6,784 bases of DNA, taken from positions 1-6,784 of the forward strand of contig JAUVHQ010000115.1 in the NCBI GenBank assembly GCA_030593185.1, in the 5' to 3' direction. The notes below the pieces were generated by a model, which worked only from the letters and a program-made list of their open reading frames with translations, had not been told where the DNA came from and searched no databases. Source of the stretch: Bacteroidota bacterium (GTDB taxonomy: Bacteria > Bacteroidota > Bacteroidia > Bacteroidales > VadinHA17). Shown here piece after piece: positions 6,151 to 6,784 of the stretch. Position 1 is the first letter of the stretch. Every line of letters starts with the position of its first letter. Made by a program: the position numbers and the translations under genes.

Positions 6151-6250
6151 AAAAAGTTTATAAGTGTATAAGTTTAGGAGTTAATATGTTTATCATTACT
6201 TAATCTTACAAATAAACTTATCCACAAATCAACAAATAAACGCTCACATT
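6151..6250 (+). repeat. Intergenic imperfect-hairpin repeat element, copy B (short form)
   Basis: This shares both arms with copy A at 3120-3257 in the same orientation. The left arm has units AGTTTATA (6155-6162), AGTGTATA (6163-6170), AGTTTAGG (6171-6178) and AGTTAATA (6179-6186). The right arm has AATAAACT (6211-6218), AATCAACA (6227-6234) and AATAAACG (6235-6242). Positions 6156-6176 pair with 6213-6233 at 17 of 21 positions, including a perfect 9-bp block, ATAAGTTTA (6168-6176) with TAAACTTAT (6213-6221). The centre is 36 bases and lacks the nested hairpin of copy A. It lies about 28 bases after the holA stop and before the rhomboid gene. No coding content. Confidence 0.7.
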
Positions 6251-6312
6251 GTTTAGAGTTTTGGAGTTGATCAGTAAAGTAGAATTAGTTAGTAACAAAA
6301 CCTGAAATTACA

Positions 6313-6784
6313 ATGACAATAGGGATAATTATTATCACTTCAGTTATTACTATTATTTCTTTTGGTCGTCCTGGTCTTATATCAAAAATGCAATTTAACC
6401 CTTTCCGGGTATATCACAGAAAAGAATACTACCGCCTTTTTTCCCATGCTTTCTTACATGCCGACTGGATGCATCTTATCATTAATATGATCGTTTTATT
6501 TTCATTTGGCACTATAGTTGAACAATATTTTAAACAACTCGCGATAGCCGGATTGCTTAAGAATCCTAATATAAGTTTCATATTATTATATGCCGGAGGT
6601 ATTCTATTCGCCACAACCACAACACTTTTAAAACACAAAGAAAATACCTGGTATAATTCCGTAGGAGCTTCAGGTGCGGTATCTGCTATAGTTTTCACCA
6701 GTATTTTCTTCGCACCACTCAATAAATTGTTCCTTTACTTTATACCCCTTCCGGGAATTGTTGCAGGTATTTTGTACCTGGTAT
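6313..6784 (+). CDS. Rhomboid family intramembrane serine protease (GlpG-like), 3' end outside window
   Basis: The frame is open from ATG 6313 to the right edge: 157 codons, no stop. It is a membrane protease that cleaves transmembrane substrates within the bilayer; the substrate is unknown. The N-terminal hydrophobic helix is about 2-17. The cytoplasmic-proximal segment FNPFRVYHRKEYYRLFSHAF (28-47) leads into HADWMHLIINM (49-59). H45, H49, H54 and N58 keep the same spacing as H141, H145, H150 and N154 of E. coli GlpG; H54 and N58 match the oxyanion/active-site positions. The catalytic serine is S120 in the GASG motif (118-121), just after N115-S116-V117. The catalytic histidine in the last helices lies beyond the window. 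A hydrophobic helix follows at about 122-134. No good promoter match was found in the 62 bases between the repeat element and the ATG. Confidence 0.9.
   Translation, partial: MTIGIIIITSVITIISFGRPGLISKMQFNPFRVYHRKEYYRLFSHAFLHADWMHLIINMIVLFSFGTIVEQYFKQLAIAGLLKNPNISFILLYAGGILFATTTTLLKHKENTWYNSVGASGAVSAIVFTSIFFAPLNKLFLYFIPLPGIVAGILYLV

Noticed and set aside
6261..6312. Promoter for the rhomboid gene
   Set aside because: I looked for TAnnTTTG and a spaced TTTG and found no acceptable match; the gene may be read from further upstream.
6429..6722. Minus-strand open frame of 97 codons near the right edge
   Set aside because: It is antisense to the rhomboid active-site region (HADWMHLIINM and GASG), which is clearly the real gene.

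Overview
The window looks like chromosomal DNA of a member of the Bacteroidota, most likely Bacteroidales/Marinilabiliales or a close relative. The evidence is the AT-rich sequence, TAnnTTTG-type -7 promoter elements with almost no Shine-Dalgarno sites, and the families present: TPR/PD40-propeller envelope proteins, the short AMP nucleosidase, a free-standing HsdR-N-like protein beside holA, and a GlpG-like rhomboid. No phage, IS element, CRISPR array, tRNA or rRNA was seen.

Region 1 (1-3091) is a tandem pair of paralogous envelope proteins on the + strand. The first runs in from the left edge and shows only its beta-propeller and part of a carboxypeptidase-regulatory-like domain (CRD). The second is complete: signal peptide, TPRs, PD40 propeller, CRD and a C-terminal SPOR-like domain. 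The order resembles the type IX secretion-associated protein PorE, but with SPOR in place of an OmpA C-terminal domain.

Region 2 (3092-3275) is intergenic and holds an imperfect-hairpin repeat element. A closely related, shorter copy lies at about 6151-6250. The two copies, in the same orientation, bracket the block between them.

Region 3 (3276-6128) holds a RimJ/RimL-type GNAT acetyltransferase (+). It converges with a small PD-(D/E)XK HsdR-N-like protein (-) across a 2-base gap. That gene is divergent from an amn-holA pair (+), which encodes AMP nucleosidase and the DNA polymerase III delta subunit 3 bases apart, presumably co-transcribed. The divergent promoters appear to sit face to face between 4293 and 4308.

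Region 4 (6129-6784) holds the second repeat element and the start of a rhomboid intramembrane protease that runs off the right edge.

Most of this is housekeeping or envelope content. I do not see a clear new multi-gene system. The points most worth a second look are the SPOR-for-OmpA architecture and its apparently shortened neighbour, the paired intergenic hairpin element, and the lone nuclease-fold protein beside amn-holA.
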